NCBI GenBank assembly: GCA_027886175.1
Contig: JAJNNQ010000044.1
Location: 682,001-746,000, forward strand
DNA: 64,000 nt
DNA from: Phylloscopus collybita
Taxonomy: Eukaryota > Chordata > Aves > Passeriformes > Phylloscopidae
Reading direction: 5' to 3'
Position 1 is the first letter of the stretch, and every line of letters starts with the position of its first letter. Made by a program: the position numbers and the translations under genes. Shown in pieces: positions 1 through 10,853 of this stretch. The notes under the pieces are model-generated. The model was not told the origin of the DNA. It searched no databases and saw only the letters and a list, made by a program, of their open reading frames with translations.

Positions 1-565
1 GAAAGGGGATTTAAAAACCCACTCTGAATCACGGAATTGCTGGGAGATGCAGTGGGAGACCACTGGGATACCAGATTTGGTATTGGACCCGGGTAGGGTC
101 ACAGTTTCTGTCTGTTTAAAAGTTTCCAGCAAGGCTAGTCAGACAGGAAATAACTTAGTTACAGTCTGATCTCTGTTAACAGAAAGAGCATTATACAATT
201 TCTAATTAACTCTATCCCAGAAATCATAAGGGAAGACACACTTTGAGTTTATAGCGTGAAAGTCTGCAGTCACCCAGGTCAGCAAGTTTTTGAGGTCATC
301 TTTCTGGCCATTGATACGAGATTTATCTTTTAAAAGAGTATCAAGCTGGTTAACAACGTTCCATTCTTTGTGGATAAATGTTGCCCCATTTTAAAGTCCC
401 CCAGATATCCTTGTCAACTTACTCTGCCTGAAGTCCAGGGTGAGAAGCAGCAGTTCTTTAACTTCAGGAGAGAATCCTAATTTGTTAATGCTGGGGCTTC
501 CAACATGAATGATCTACAGTCCATGAGGGAGTCTGAGCTCGTTCCTCACACCAGGGGCACCAGTT
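1..565 (-). mobile_element. Decayed ERV 5' internal region (leader and gag start)
   Basis: Read on the minus strand, this is the sequence just inside an LTR. A primer-binding-like stretch (TGGTGCCCCTGGTG, positions 549-562) lies three bases from the LTR edge at 566. Beyond it the minus strand gives broken gag-like sequence, roughly 50-430, interrupted by stops and frameshifts. The element runs off the left edge of the window. The family is not certain; a class II-like gag is my best guess from the general look of the broken translation. No intact protein remains. Confidence 0.4.
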
Positions 566-844
566 TGTGATGGCACAGGCAGGAACGGGACAGGACTGCT
601 GTGGTAGCTCTTGTCTTTAATGAAGCATCAGTCTCATCACAGAAGTAAAGGCAAAAGCAGCAGCTCACAGCACCCACGCAGCAGCCAGCAGCAGCCACAA
701 ATTTCTGTTACAGAGCATCTTAAGAACTTTTCAGCCAATAGTAGATTACTAAGACTTACAGACAGTTGTTTTATCCAATCAGTTATAACACACATACACC
801 TGTTTTAAACAATAGTCATTTGTATGCTTTTCTATTAACAATAC
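566..844 (-). mobile_element. Old LTR of the decayed ERV, interrupted
   Basis: The segment starts with TG directly beside the primer-binding-like site, so it is probably the 5' LTR of the element on its left. It contains a CAG-rich stretch near 655-705. A younger LTR (845-1515) interrupts it. The outer LTR seems to resume at 1521 and fade out at about 1790; I cannot place its far end. What it holds beyond that is not recognised. Confidence 0.4.
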
Positions 845-1515
845 TATCTTGGTTTGGAAAGACAGGTATCTGCCAGGGAAACTGAGGTTCCCCTAGGATG
901 GAGAATACCAACCCCTCACACCCCGACGAATTATAATTTTGCAATCAAGGGCTCTCAGGCAAAGATGTTGGGAATAGGAATAACAGTTCTTTACTAGGAG
1001 ATATTAACAATACAAATATGATAGGAAACAAAACCACCCAACCAAACAAACAAATAAACAAATAAACAATAATTTTAGAAGAAAACTCTGACAGAGTCAG
1101 AGTTTCAATCTGACCCTGTGATTCAGGATGTTGAAAAACAGTCCAAACGTAAACAGTCCAAACACTTCTGGAGTGGCAGACGTGATCCTGTTGGAGCAGA
1201 GATGATTCTGCGAAGAAAACCGGTTCAGGGGCCGCGAGGAGGGAGGCAGGAATGGCGAGCACAGGAGACGAAGAAGATCTTGCCACACCGCAGGGAAGGA
1301 AGCGCCGAGCACCCAGCTCCTGCAGCAGGGCAGAACTGCCAACTCCTGGCCACCTCCCCTCCCCCCCACCCCCCACCGCCAGGGCATGAGATGTATAGAA
1401 ATGCAAATGCACCGCACAGGCTGGGGAAGGTAACAATGGCCTATCAAGGTGGGTCATCAGGCCCCAAAACAGATGTAAATAGAATATACAAAACCCGGCT
1501 CCACAACCCAGGACA
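845..1515 (-). mobile_element. Solo LTR, same family as the 34.6-41.3 kb ERV
   Basis: The sequence matches the LTRs at 34,584-35,367 and 40,480-41,262 from end to end. It is flanked by a 5-bp target-site duplication, AATAC, at 840-844 and 1516-1520. The left terminus reads TA instead of TG; the right terminus is CA. It lacks the six-copy 22-bp array of the two younger LTRs and has a single diverged unit near 1315-1335. No internal ERV sequence remains, so it is a solo LTR left by LTR-LTR recombination. Orientation is minus, taken from the full element. It lies antisense to and 377 bp upstream of zinc-finger gene A. Confidence 0.88.
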
Positions 1516-1918
1516 AATACACAGTACCCTTATTAAGCTTAAGACCTTCTACTATCTTGTCTGGCATATCTTTTCTGCAGTGTTATGATTTGTTCAAGCC
1601 AAACCTAAAAACTCAGCCTTTGTTTTCCATGTCCTTGTTTGCTATACTGTTATATACTACTGTATCTTTTCTAGTTCCAAACTTTTCTCAGTTGCTGCAG
1701 ATTCTGAGATCTCAGCTTTTTCTGTTTGTGGCCTGCTTTTTCAGCTCCTAAAAATCCTTTTATGCTTTTAGTGTTTCCCACAGTCTGGACATTTTCATGG
1801 ACACAAAATGTCCGGTGACATTTAGAGATGGGTTTGCGCAGGAGGAATCCCCACCCAAATGCTCCCACGCCTTGTTTTCTCCCCAAACCAGGACTTCTCA
1901 TTCCCAAACCTTGGCCAG

Positions 1919-3266
1919 ATGGAAGGGGAGGCTGCGAGGAAGAGGAAGATGTCCTGGGAGCCCCAGGCAGGTGAGGAGGCAGTCACTGCCCCTTTTCCCC
2001 TCTCTCCTGCCGGGGATGCACTGCGGGGATCTCCTTCCCCTTCCCCGTGGCACAGAGGCAAATCCCATCCTCTTCTTTCTCCTTCCTCCCCCAGACAAGG
2101 AGCTGAGCATGGAGACCAGAGAGGACAAATCCCTGCAGCAGAACCTTGTGGAAGAGGCCATTTTGAGTGGCTCCACAGCACAGGAATCCAATGGGGAGGA
2201 AAAGCCCCAGAGATACCTCACGAGAAGGGGCTGCAAACACAGATCTCAGGGATCCGAGGAGGAGAGACCCTCCCTGGGACAGGGAGGTGGCTGGAGATGC
2301 GGCCAGAGCTCGGAGTTGGTGCTCCATGAGCAGCTTCAGGATGGCGAGAAGCCCCACAAGCGCTCAAAATGTGAGAAGAGCTTCAGCAAGAGATGCTCCC
2401 TGATCCGCCACTGGAGAAGCCACACTAAGGAACGGCCCTACGAGTGTGGGGAGTGTGGGAAGGGCTTGAGGTCAAACTCTGAACTGATCGTCCACCAGAG
2501 AAGCCACACTGGGGAACAGCCTTATGAGTGTGACCAGTGCAGGAAGAGGTTTGCCACCAGCTCCCGTCTCCTCCTGCACCAGCGGATTCACACGGATGAG
2601 AGGCCCTTCCGCTGCCCCGACTGTGGGATGGGCTTCAAGTACTTCATCCTCATCACCCACCGGCGCATCCACACTGGGGAGAGGCCCTACAAGTGTCCTG
2701 ACTGTGACAAGAGCTTCAGCCAGAGCGCCAACCTGATTGCCCACCAGAGGATCCACACAGGGGAGCGGCCCTACGAGTGTGGGGAGTGTGGGAAGAGATA
2801 CAGGTATGGCTCCCACCTGCTCTACCACCGGCGGGTGCACACAGGGGAACAGCCCTATAAGTGCTGGGAATGTGGGAAGAGCTACAGTGACAAATCCCAC
2901 CTGCTCTGGCACCAGAAGAGTCACACTGGGGAACGGCCCTACAAATGTGGGGAATGTGGGAAGAGCTTCAGAGACAGCTCCGGCCTCATCACCCACCTGC
3001 ACGTGCACACCGGGGAGCGGCCCTACACGTGCTTGGAATGTGGGAAGAGTTTCAGCATTAGGTCCAATCTGACCGCCCACCAGAAGATCCACACCGGGAA
3101 ATGGCCCTACGAGTGTTCCGAGTGTGGGAAGAAGGCTCGGAGCAGCTCGGATCTCCTCAAGCACCAGCGCACACACACTGGGGAGAGGCCCTTCAAGTGT
3201 CCTGAGTGTGGGAAGAGCTTCTCCAGGAGCTCTAACTTGACCTTTCACCAACGGAGCCACTGGTAA
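1919..3266 (+). CDS. C2H2 zinc-finger protein, gene A (two coding exons)
   Basis: A presumed nuclear DNA-binding protein, probably a transcriptional regulator. Exon 2 spans 1892-1970 (acceptor ...CCCAAACCAG, donor GTGAGG) and carries the ATG at 1919. A 124-bp intron is followed by the finger exon, 2095-3266. The joined frame is open for 407 residues. After a basic, Glu-rich linker come 11 finger units joined by TGE(R/Q)P-type linkers. Finger 1 has lost its first cysteine (Arg), and finger 4 lacks one residue between its cysteine and histidine pairs; the other nine keep all zinc ligands. No KRAB, SCAN or BTB domain is visible. The family's usual CpG promoter and exon 1 are not seen upstream; LTR sequence lies where they would be expected. 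This is the only plus-strand finger gene with a full array here. Degraded finger remnants follow the stop, near 3270-3330. Confidence 0.75.
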
Positions 3267-3535
3267 GGGAAACCCTGTGAGGGCCTTGACTGCAGGAAGA
3301 GCTTTGTCTGCTGCCCCAACTCCATCCCCCATCAGAGAACCCGCATTGGGCAGAGCCCTGGTGTCCCACATTCCTGGTGATCGATGTTGGGAAGACACCT
3401 GGCTGGTTCTCTCCATGTCCTCCTGGTTCCCCACAGGCACCTAGATGAACACAGGGGCAGGCACATCCATGTGGATGGAGACTAACATCAGAAATTATTT
3501 GGGAAGAGGAGATTAGTTGACTTTAAACCCTAATC

Positions 3536-3541
3536 AATAAA
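3536..3541 (+). terminator. Poly(A) signal of gene A
   Basis: AATAAA lies 270 bases after the stop codon of gene A, giving a short 3' UTR. Confidence 0.6.
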
Positions 3542-3559
3542 GTCTCACCTGCTCTGGCG

Positions 3560-5364
3560 AGGATAGCATTTCTTCTGATAGCACCAAGCAGCACTGGATG
3601 ATCTTGGAGTTTCTTCCAGTGGCACAGCACAGCTGCTTTTGGGGTGTCAGCACCTGCCCAGAGATGCAGATGGGGCTGTGGGGGTGGCTGGGGCCATACT
3701 GGTGGTGCTGGGAGCCCCCCAGCTGGGAGCCAAGGAAACTTGGGTGAGTGGGGAGCACGGGAAGGGGGAGGCAATGGGAAATGTGGGGGGGGGAGGGAGG
3801 AAAAGCAGGGTGGGATCCCCAAAAGAAGTGGGATGGGACTGGGACCCCCCAAACCAAGGTCAAGGGTGGGAGTTGGGGATTCAGGACACAATAGGAGAGA
3901 TGGGGGAGAGGAGGGAAAAGAGAGGGCTTTGGACTGATGCCTTTTTGGGACTACCTAAAAACAGAGGCCAAATTCTCAAAATTAAGGGAATAAAAAGCAG
4001 TTGTATTTATTGAAGGACCTTCAGATACATTTCTGTCAGATGAAGTTCCCCCAGGGGCTACGCCCAAAAATGGAGCACATGTCAGGTTTTCGTACCTTTT
4101 TAAGTTTGGTCCATTTGTATCTTGGGGGTTAATCTTGCAACTACAGCTTCAGGTAATGAAGTCATTTACCCCAAGTTTGCTCTCCCCCTAACTCGCTTTT
4201 GTTTACATTTCTCAGGGCCTGAGACAGTGAGGTGTCCTTGATTCCCAGGCCTGGAGAGGAATTTTTTTGTCTGACCAAAATGGGAAAGCAGTAGGGAACA
4301 CTCTGTATGGAGTTTAGAGTTATGCACTGAAGAATTGCAGGATTGCAAATATAGAAAAACATATAAAAGCTAAAATCCTAAGGCATCAATGGCAACTCAA
4401 AAGGATAAAAGGATCCATGACTCCTTGCTAAAACATTTAGATGGAGAGCAAGATGAGAGACCAATTTCTACAAAATTTGGTGAAGTCCTTCCAAAAACAT
4501 TCAGATGGAGAGCAAAAGGAGAGAGCAAAATTGGAATCTCTGCTGATTATGGAAAGGGAGCTTGGCATACAAATGCACCTTGGGCTAGAGAAGGCTGCAG
4601 AGTGGGAGAATGCATTGGGAGAGACGTTGGGGACATGGACAGGGATACGAGGAGCCAGCACAAGGGGTGAGCACAAGGACATGGACAGCGGTTCAGATGA
4701 GGAGGGGTTGGGAAAGTGCAGGAAGAATTAGTGGGTGAAAGGGAGAGGTGAGATCAGGCCTGGAAACTTTTAGAAGCCAAGAGACTGACTAAGCCAGGAC
4801 AGGAATCAGTAGGGGAGTGAGGAGGATGAGGAGAAGGAGAAAAAGTTTGAAGTGAGGGACAAGGAGATGAAGCTGAGGAAGTGGCTGTGGAAAAGAAGGG
4901 AGAGGCAGGAGAGCAGGCAGTGGGAGAAGGAGAAGAAGGAGGCACCTAAGGAAAAGGGAGAGGCTGTGGAAGGGCAGACAGAGACTGCACAAGTGTGGGC
5001 AGCTTGTGGGCATCCATGGGGAGCAGAAAGAAATTGCAGAAGAGGAAGTGCAGGAATCCTGGGAACCAGGGCTTTTCCTAAGGGTAAATGATCCTCATAA
5101 GTCCTGGTCCCACACACAGAGGGCTGTCTGTCATTCAGGGGGTTGAAATCCCCTGGAGAGGGAGAGCAGGCTTTGGGGAAGGCGGTGTTGTTGCTGAGCA
5201 TGATCAGGAGAAGGAAAAGAAGCTGCAGGCAGAGGGGCTGCTGACCATCAAGTCCGATTGTATGAGGAGGCTTCAGGCAGAGCTTGGTGATGGAGATGAT
5301 AGGGAGGGAATCTTAGAGGGAGAATTACAGGATGTAGAGTCTGTAGCCCTAAACCAAACTGAAC
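3560..5364. other. Non-coding stretch, AG-rich, no gene recognised
   Basis: No supported gene. The part 3640-3960 is G-rich. The part 3985-4380 looks like LTR or other repeat sequence, but I cannot assign it. From 4390 to 5090 the plus strand is strongly purine-rich, with a short phrase around ACATT(C/T)AGATGGAGAGCAA repeated at 4434 and 4496. The open frames here (for example 4852-5091) come from low-complexity GAG/AAG runs. Confidence 0.4.
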
Positions 5365-6549
5365 CCAGAGATGATGGTCAGGGTCGGCACAGTGCTACCA
5401 AACAGTGCCATACACAGTGACTGAGATATCCAAGTTATTTGAGGATCAGTAAATTAAGAGGTGGGAGACCCTGTAAGTATTCCCAGCCTGAATGTGGAGG
5501 TTGTGTCTGCACTAACCCAACTTGTCACCAGTGCCCCAAAGCGAGGCAGTGACAACATTTTTGGGTCACCCCCATGACTTCCACCCCCCCACATCCCACT
5601 GAGGATGCTCTGCTACCTTGCACCCCCTGCACACTGCATCCCCCCAGGGGACTTTGGGGACTTTGGGGACTGTCCCTGTGTCCCCACCCCCAGACCCCCA
5701 AGGTACCTCCGCTGCTGCACCCACACTCGGCCCTGGTTCCTGTAGGGGATTCCCAATGTGAGCAGGCAGGAGTTTGAGTCACACCCTCACCTCTTCTCCT
5801 CCTTCTCCTCTGGGAGGTGATGTCACTTCTCCCGCTGGGGACGCCCCAGTGACACCGGGGAGACACCGCGGGTCACCCCGGCAGGGACTGCGGGGTCACG
5901 GTGGCTCCTGGAGCCCCCTGGATGTGACAGCTGGGGGTCCTGGGATGCTGCAGTGACAATTTGGGGAGTGGGTGCTTGTTCGGGGGTCTCCAGGGTGGGT
6001 CATGAAGTCCTCTCCTGTCACCCCAGACAGCCCCAGCCCATGCCTCAGTTTCCCCCTCGCTCTGCAGGGACCACCTGTAGCCGAAGTTCTGGAATTGGGT
6101 TTATTTTGGGGGTTTTGGGATTGGGGCTACTAGGATGGGCTGGTTGGCCAGTGGGGTGGGCTGGGGTGTTCCCAGATTGGTGGCCATCTGGGCTGGAGGC
6201 CATCCAGGCTGGGGGGCTGCAGGGCCGGGGGCCATCCAGACCAGAGTCCAGCTGGTGGCTTTGGTGCCCATCTGGACCAGTGTCCAGCCAGAGGGGAATC
6301 CATGGTTCTGGTGTCCATTTGGATCAAAATCAAACCTCTCCTTGCCCCTGTCCATCTCAGGCTCCCCAGCTGGGGCTGCTCCTCACTGCAAAGTGGACAA
6401 GACCCATGGTCAGTCCCAAGATGACCCCAAATCCCCTCCCACCAACCCCACCAGGGCACCTACGCCATGCCCCGGTGCAACTAATGTCCCCAAGGAAGCC
6501 AGGCCAGCTCTGGATCTTCTGGAAGAGAAGATCCACAGTCCTGGCCTGG

Positions 6550-6930
6550 GGACTCAAGGGCATCCAGGATGGTGAGCACAGAGTCCATGTGGTACATGGG
6601 GACAGTTGGGGACACAGCTGGGGACACGCCTGGGGGGACAGAGGGTGGTGAGTGAGGGTTGGAGGAGGAGGGATGCACCCAAAAATGTGTCAAAATCAAG
6701 GGGAGGGCACCCAAAATTGTAGGAAAGGATGGGAAAAAACAAAGGATCCAAAATAGGGCAAAGGGACCCAAAATGGGGGAAGGACCCAAAATAGGGGGAG
6801 GAAGGAGCCAAAATCAGAGGACTAAGGGTGTCATTGGCTGTCATGGAGTGTCACAGAGTGTTGTGGGATGTCACTAATTGTGACAGGATGGGTGAAGATG
6901 CTCAGCATCAGGAGCAGCCATGGGAACATC
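6550..6930 (-). other. Candidate exons of a small secreted protein (relic)
   Basis: On the minus strand an acceptor-like CCCTCAG precedes ATG at about 6928, starting a 15-residue hydrophobic segment (MFPWLLLMLSIFTHP) like a signal peptide. A second candidate exon follows an acceptor at about 6637 and reads ...YHMDSVLTILDALES. The diverged copy at 18.25-18.74 kb keeps both pieces (MFLWLFLILSICAHP, then CHMDSVLNTLDTLES) and has a donor-like AG|GTAGGG after the first; that donor is lost here. The family is not recognised. Chance conservation in a GC-rich repeat unit is possible. Confidence 0.22.
6670..6810. repeat. Minisatellite of CCAAAAT(A/C)GGGG units
   Basis: Several imperfect 16-25-bp units containing 'ACCCAAAAT' follow each other. 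The same array is at 33,480-33,620, and a longer version is at 18,405-18,620. Confidence 0.7.
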
Positions 6931-7629
6931 CTGAGGGACAGGGGGACATGCTGTGGGACACGGGGACACCGTGAGGGACACGGCTCCGGGACCTGAGGGA
7001 CTTTGGCCCCACTGGGGGCAGGGGACAGGGACACAGGGGACAGGGACATACAGGAGGGACCGGGACACATGAGGCAGGACAGGCACACAGAGAGGCATGG
7101 CAGGGGCTGGAGACATACGGAGGGAGGAGACACGATGCCACCAGGATGCTCATCAGGGGACAATGTCACCACAGCTGTTGGGATGCTGCCACCAGGACGC
7201 CTTTGGTGACACCCACTGCAGGGCCACGTGACCCAGCAGGTGACACTGACCCTTGCCATGACCCCAGCCCGGCCCAAGGAGTGGTTGGGGTCCCCTGAGC
7301 ACAGTGGCCCTGGGACACCCTGGTGGCTGTCACTCGCTTCCAGGCCACTTGTCTGCAGCAGAACAAGTTCCCAGTCCCACCCTGGTGGGGCTGGCTTTTG
7401 GTGGGACACTGCGGTCGTGACAGTGGGGATGTGGTGGCAGGAACTGCATCAGGCAGAGCTTTGGCATGGCCAAGATGAAGGTGCTGGTGGCACTGTTGTG
7501 GCACAGGTGGTGGCACTGATGCTGCCCCAGTTCATGTCCCCAGTGTCCCCACCCATGTCCATGTCTCCGCAAGGCCCCACCCATGTCTGTGTTCCCAACA
7601 TGTCCCCATCCATGCCTTAGTACAACATC

Positions 7630-7635
7630 TTTATT
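7630..7635 (-). terminator. Poly(A) signal of gene B
   Basis: AATAAA on the minus strand, 578 bases downstream of the stop of gene B, inside a block conserved at the 3' ends of genes C, D, E and stub F (CTTTATTTTTA-C-C). Confidence 0.6.
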
Positions 7636-8212
7636 TTTAGCCCAATTTCAGGGCTTTCTAAGGGATGAACAGAAACCTTTTCATTTCAAGGCCAAAACAA
7701 AAGGATTTACGTGTTCCTGCTGGCAGAGCATCCATGTGCCTGGGTGGGTGGGAAGAACCTTTTTTGGAGGGGTTTCCACCCCACTGTCTCCAAAATTGTG
7801 GGGTTTGACCCAGTCCGTCCCTGTTTTCTGTGGAAGATGCCCGTGGGCCAGAGAGAATTGAAATGATGAATTTGTGTTGGAGAAGACCTCCAAGGCCATC
7901 CATTGTTGCTTGATGGCACCAGAAGATGAAAAAAGTGAGATTTTTCTGAGGTCAGAAGTCAACAAATCCACTCTCCACAATGGATTTTTGATGTTGGTCT
8001 GTGGGTGTGTCCAGGTGCCCACGGGGAGCCAGGAGGATGTGGAGCCCCCAGCCAGGTGTCTTCCCAACACGGATCACGGGCACCACGGATCACCGGGGCT
8101 CTGCCCACCAGGGGTCACAGGGGATCATCCAGCGTGGATCCTCTCTTGGGGGATGGAGCTGGAGCAGCACACGAAGCTCTTCCCACACTCAGGGGTGCTC
8201 ACAGGACTTCCC

Positions 8213-8888
8213 TTAGTGGTGGCTTCGTTGGTGTTGGGTCAAATGAGAGGTCCTGGAGAAGCTCTTCCCACACTCTGGACACTTGTAGGGCCTCTCCCCA
8301 GTGTGGATGTGCCAGTGCCTGACGAGGTGGGTGTTTCGCTTGAAGCCCTTCCTGCAGTCGGGGCAGTGGAAGGGCCTCTCATCCGTGTGAATCTGCTTGT
8401 GCTTGAGGAGATCGGAGCTGGTCTGAAACCTCTTCCTGCACTGGTCACACTCATAGGGCCTCTCTCCGGTGTGGATCATCTGGTGTACAGTCAGGTGGGA
8501 GCTCGACCTGAAGCTCTTCCCACACTCCTCACATTTGTAGGCCTTCCCCTGTTGGATTTCTGCTCCCTGGAGCCACTTAAAACTACTTCTTCCATGAGGT
8601 TCTGCCGCAGGGATTTGCCCTCCCTGGTCTCTGTCCTCACCTCTTTGTCTGGGGGAGGAAGACAAGGAGAGGATGGGATTTGCCTCCGTGCCAGAGACAA
8701 GGGGAAGCAGATCCCCCCAGTGCATCCCTGGCAGGACGGCATCAGCAGCAGGGTTGTCCTGCAGCTGGGGGCCGGGCTGGGCTGGGAGATGGAGCAGGAG
8801 AGAGGGGGAAAGGGGCAGGGACTTCCTCCTCACCTGCCTGAGGCTCCCGGGACATCTTCCTCTTCCTCGCGGCCCCATCCTCCTCCAT
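8213..8888 (-). pseudogene. C2H2 zinc-finger gene B, frameshifted
   Basis: Exon 2 is 8834-8915 with its ATG at 8888. The finger exon is 8213-8648. The N-terminal linker reads normally in the spliced frame as far as about 8560. There a deletion has removed the rest of the linker and the first fingers, joining the text before the linker to the start of a finger. The join is out of frame, so translation from exon 2 stops at 8491-8493. Four intact fingers remain in the other frame, ending at TAA 8213-8215. Downstream the gene lies in the duplicated block, and its last two fingers and 3' UTR are shared with gene E. A protein starting inside the fingers cannot be excluded, but the family plan is broken. 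Confidence 0.7.
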
Positions 8889-9281
8889 CGCGCCGAGGTT
8901 TGGGAATGGCAAATCCTGGACTGGGTGTGAAAACAAGGGCTGAGCACGTTGTGTTTGATGGTCCCGCTGCCCAAGTGCAGCTGCAGAAGTCAGCGCCCCT
9001 TTCAGCTTCGGGGAGCCCAGACCCCGCTCATCTCCACACTGCCAGGGGTCCTCCTGCTCCGGGATCGCTCCTCTGCGATCTCTTCTGGCTATCCTAAGAT
9101 CCCCAAACCCGATATCGTCCCTCTGCCCTCCGGTACCTGGCGATCGCCCCCAAGATCCTTCCAGGACCATTTCCGCTCGTCTTTGGAGTCCTGCAAGATC
9201 CAAACATCCCCTGCTCCGAAAAAGAAAGCCCTCCCCGGACCCTGCCGATGGATTTGGGGCGAGCACCCCCTCTCCGCTCAC

Positions 9282-9580
9282 CTGCCTGTTCACGGGGGGG
9301 ACGGAACTTCCTCCCGCTCCTCCTCCGCTCCCAGCCCGGCCCGGGCGGTGCCGACACCTAAGAGCAGCCGCTCTCTGCCCAGGGGGGTTCCAAAGCGGCC
9401 CCGCTCCGCACTGCACCGGCAGCGATCCTGGGAGCACCGGGAGCGATCCCGAGAGCAGCGGGAAGGAACTGGGAGCGCTTTCCCTCCCAGTATCGCTCTC
9501 ACTGGGAGCACTGGGAGGGAACTGGGAGCAAACAGCGCCCGGACGCGGCTGCAGCCGGCGCTGGGTGGGACCAAACCAGG
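9282..9580 (-). other. Non-coding exon 1 of gene B (predicted)
   Basis: A splice donor (GCAG|GTGAGCG on the minus strand) ends this exon at 9282. The same donor context is found at 13,081, 22,829 and 43,188 upstream of genes C, D and E. The transcription start is not determined. A pyrimidine-rich tract on the plus strand precedes the conserved start region. Confidence 0.5.
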
Positions 9581-9700
9581 GGGCGTGGTTATGCAAATAG
9601 AGGAGCGATCGCGCTCCTGTGATTGGTGGGCGGGAGCAGCGCGGGGATTCCCCGCTGAGGTGAGGGCCGGGGGGGGCCGGAACGATGGCGGCGGCGTCCG
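9580..9700. promoter_or_regulatory. Bidirectional CpG promoter, unit B
   Basis: The core holds an octamer ATGCAAAT (9591-9598), a CCAAT box as ATTGG (9622-9626), a GC-box-like GGGCGGG, and then ATGGCGGCGGCGTCCG (9685-9700) directly followed by a splice donor GTGAG. Minus-strand transcription would give gene B. The plus side looks like a first exon of a divergent transcript. Copies with the same order stand at 13.55-13.68 kb and 23.24-23.36 kb. Confidence 0.6.
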
Positions 9701-9704
9701 GTGA

Positions 9705-10600
9705 GAGGGGACAGGGAGCGGGAATGGGACCGGGAATGGGGGCAGGGACCAGAACTGGTTATGGGACTGCGGATGGGAATATGGGAACGGGACAAGAAAG
9801 TTGGAAACAGCGACCGCAGAGGGAATATGGGATGGGGATCAGTGTTCCAAAGCGTTGCAGTCAAACACATTGGGGGCTGCGAGCTCTGCAGCTGGGCCTC
9901 CCCTGGGCTGCTGCGGCCCAGGGCCCAAAGGCTGGAGCTGCAGCCTTGCTCCTGTCTCAGGAACAGGCCCGTGTCCCCTCCATGTCCCCGGCAGGAGGGA
10001 GGGCTCTGAGGCACAGGGGGTGCTGACAGGAGGGGCTGCTCTGGTCAGCTGGGGGCCTCTGAGAAATGCCCAAAGCCTTGTGCTCTCTGCAGCTGGCCAA
10101 GGAGAGCAGCAGGGCTGAAGGGTTCGTGTGCCACAGCCAGCCCGAGCTGGGGAGCCCTCAGGGCCCCATGCGAGAGGCAGCCCTGGGGAATGGCACCAGG
10201 AATGGGGACAAGGAATATGGTAGAGGGACCTAGGATGAGACTGGAAATAGCAATATTGGAATGGGACAGGGAGCATGGAAGTAGCAACTAGAGAGAGAAT
10301 ATGGCATGGGGATTAGGAAGGTAGGACCAGATTCAAAAACTGGAATACAGGATTGGGAACTGGAATATGGGAATGGGACAGGGAATATCAAAATGGAAAT
10401 GTGGGACCTGCAGCAGGCCCAGGAATATGAGAACGGAAACAGGACAGAAAATATGGGAGTGGAAATATGGGAATGGAAACCAGACAGAGAATACGGGACA
10501 GGGAATGAGACTGGGAATGGAATCTGGACTGGAATGGGAGCAGGATGGGAGTGAGAGTGGGGTGACATGGGAACGGATGGAGGGCAAGGGGAGTGACAGC
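9705..10600. repeat. GGGAATGGGAC-type minisatellite with unique insert
   Basis: Loose tandem units such as GGGAATGGGACAGGGA fill 9705-9835 and 10,190-10,590. The stretch between (9840-10,180) is unique GC-rich sequence. Equivalent arrays follow the promoter copies at 13.68 and 23.37 kb. Confidence 0.6.
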
Positions 10601-10639
10601 AAGGAGACGGGCATCCTGGACAGGGGACACCAGGAACTG

Positions 10640-10850
10640 GGATAGGGGGATAGTTCCAGGGAGTCCTTGATCAGCTGCCTCGGAACCTCCACCAGGGTTT
10701 CCCAGCATAGCAGGAGCTGCACAGCCTGGGGTGCCCAAAGCCGTGAGCAACCCCCAAGTCCCTGCCAGGAACCCTCAACTCCCTCACACCCAGCATCCCC
10801 CACATCCCCTGGAAGACCCCCCCATGTCCCCATCAACGTTTTAGTTCAGC
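10640..10850. other. Conserved module around CCTTGATCAGCTG
   Basis: About 200 bp here matches 14,160-14,345, and its first part matches 23,750-23,885. Each begins with a possible acceptor (CAG|GG) on the plus strand, followed by (A/G)TCCTTGATCAGCTG. On the minus strand all three copies are open and read (E/K)TL.E...QLIKD, so a minus-strand exon is possible. On the plus strand two copies hit stops. Coding status is unresolved. Confidence 0.4.
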
Positions 10851-10853
10851 GTC

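Larger units (their letters stand above)
5365..8395. repeat. Segmental duplication, copy 1
   Basis: The sequence from 5365 onward is nearly identical to 32,175-34,583 continued at 41,263-41,891. I noticed only scattered single-base changes and one-base indels by eye. The two copies begin after the shared CCAGAG and differ completely upstream. On the right, identity ends inside the finger exon of gene B near 8395. Copy 1 holds the uninterrupted site into which the ERV of copy 2 inserted (TTTTTTGGAGGGGTTTCC near 7753-7770). A more diverged third copy lies at 18.2-19.9 kb. Confidence 0.9.

Noticed and set aside
6085..6180. Plus-strand IGFILGVLGLGLLG resembling an MHC class II transmembrane segment.
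   Set aside because: No immunoglobulin or peptide-binding exon upstream and no cytoplasmic exon downstream; a Gly/Leu-rich frame in GC-rich repeat DNA explains it.
5953..6651. 232-residue plus-strand frame, conserved at 32,584-33,462.
   Set aside because: Conserved only because the whole block is a recent duplication; no domain, and the diverged copy at 18.2 kb does not keep it.
9685..10026. Plus-strand frame starting MAAASGERGQG after the promoter.
   Set aside because: The splice donor follows the first codons directly; the rest reads through minisatellite DNA.
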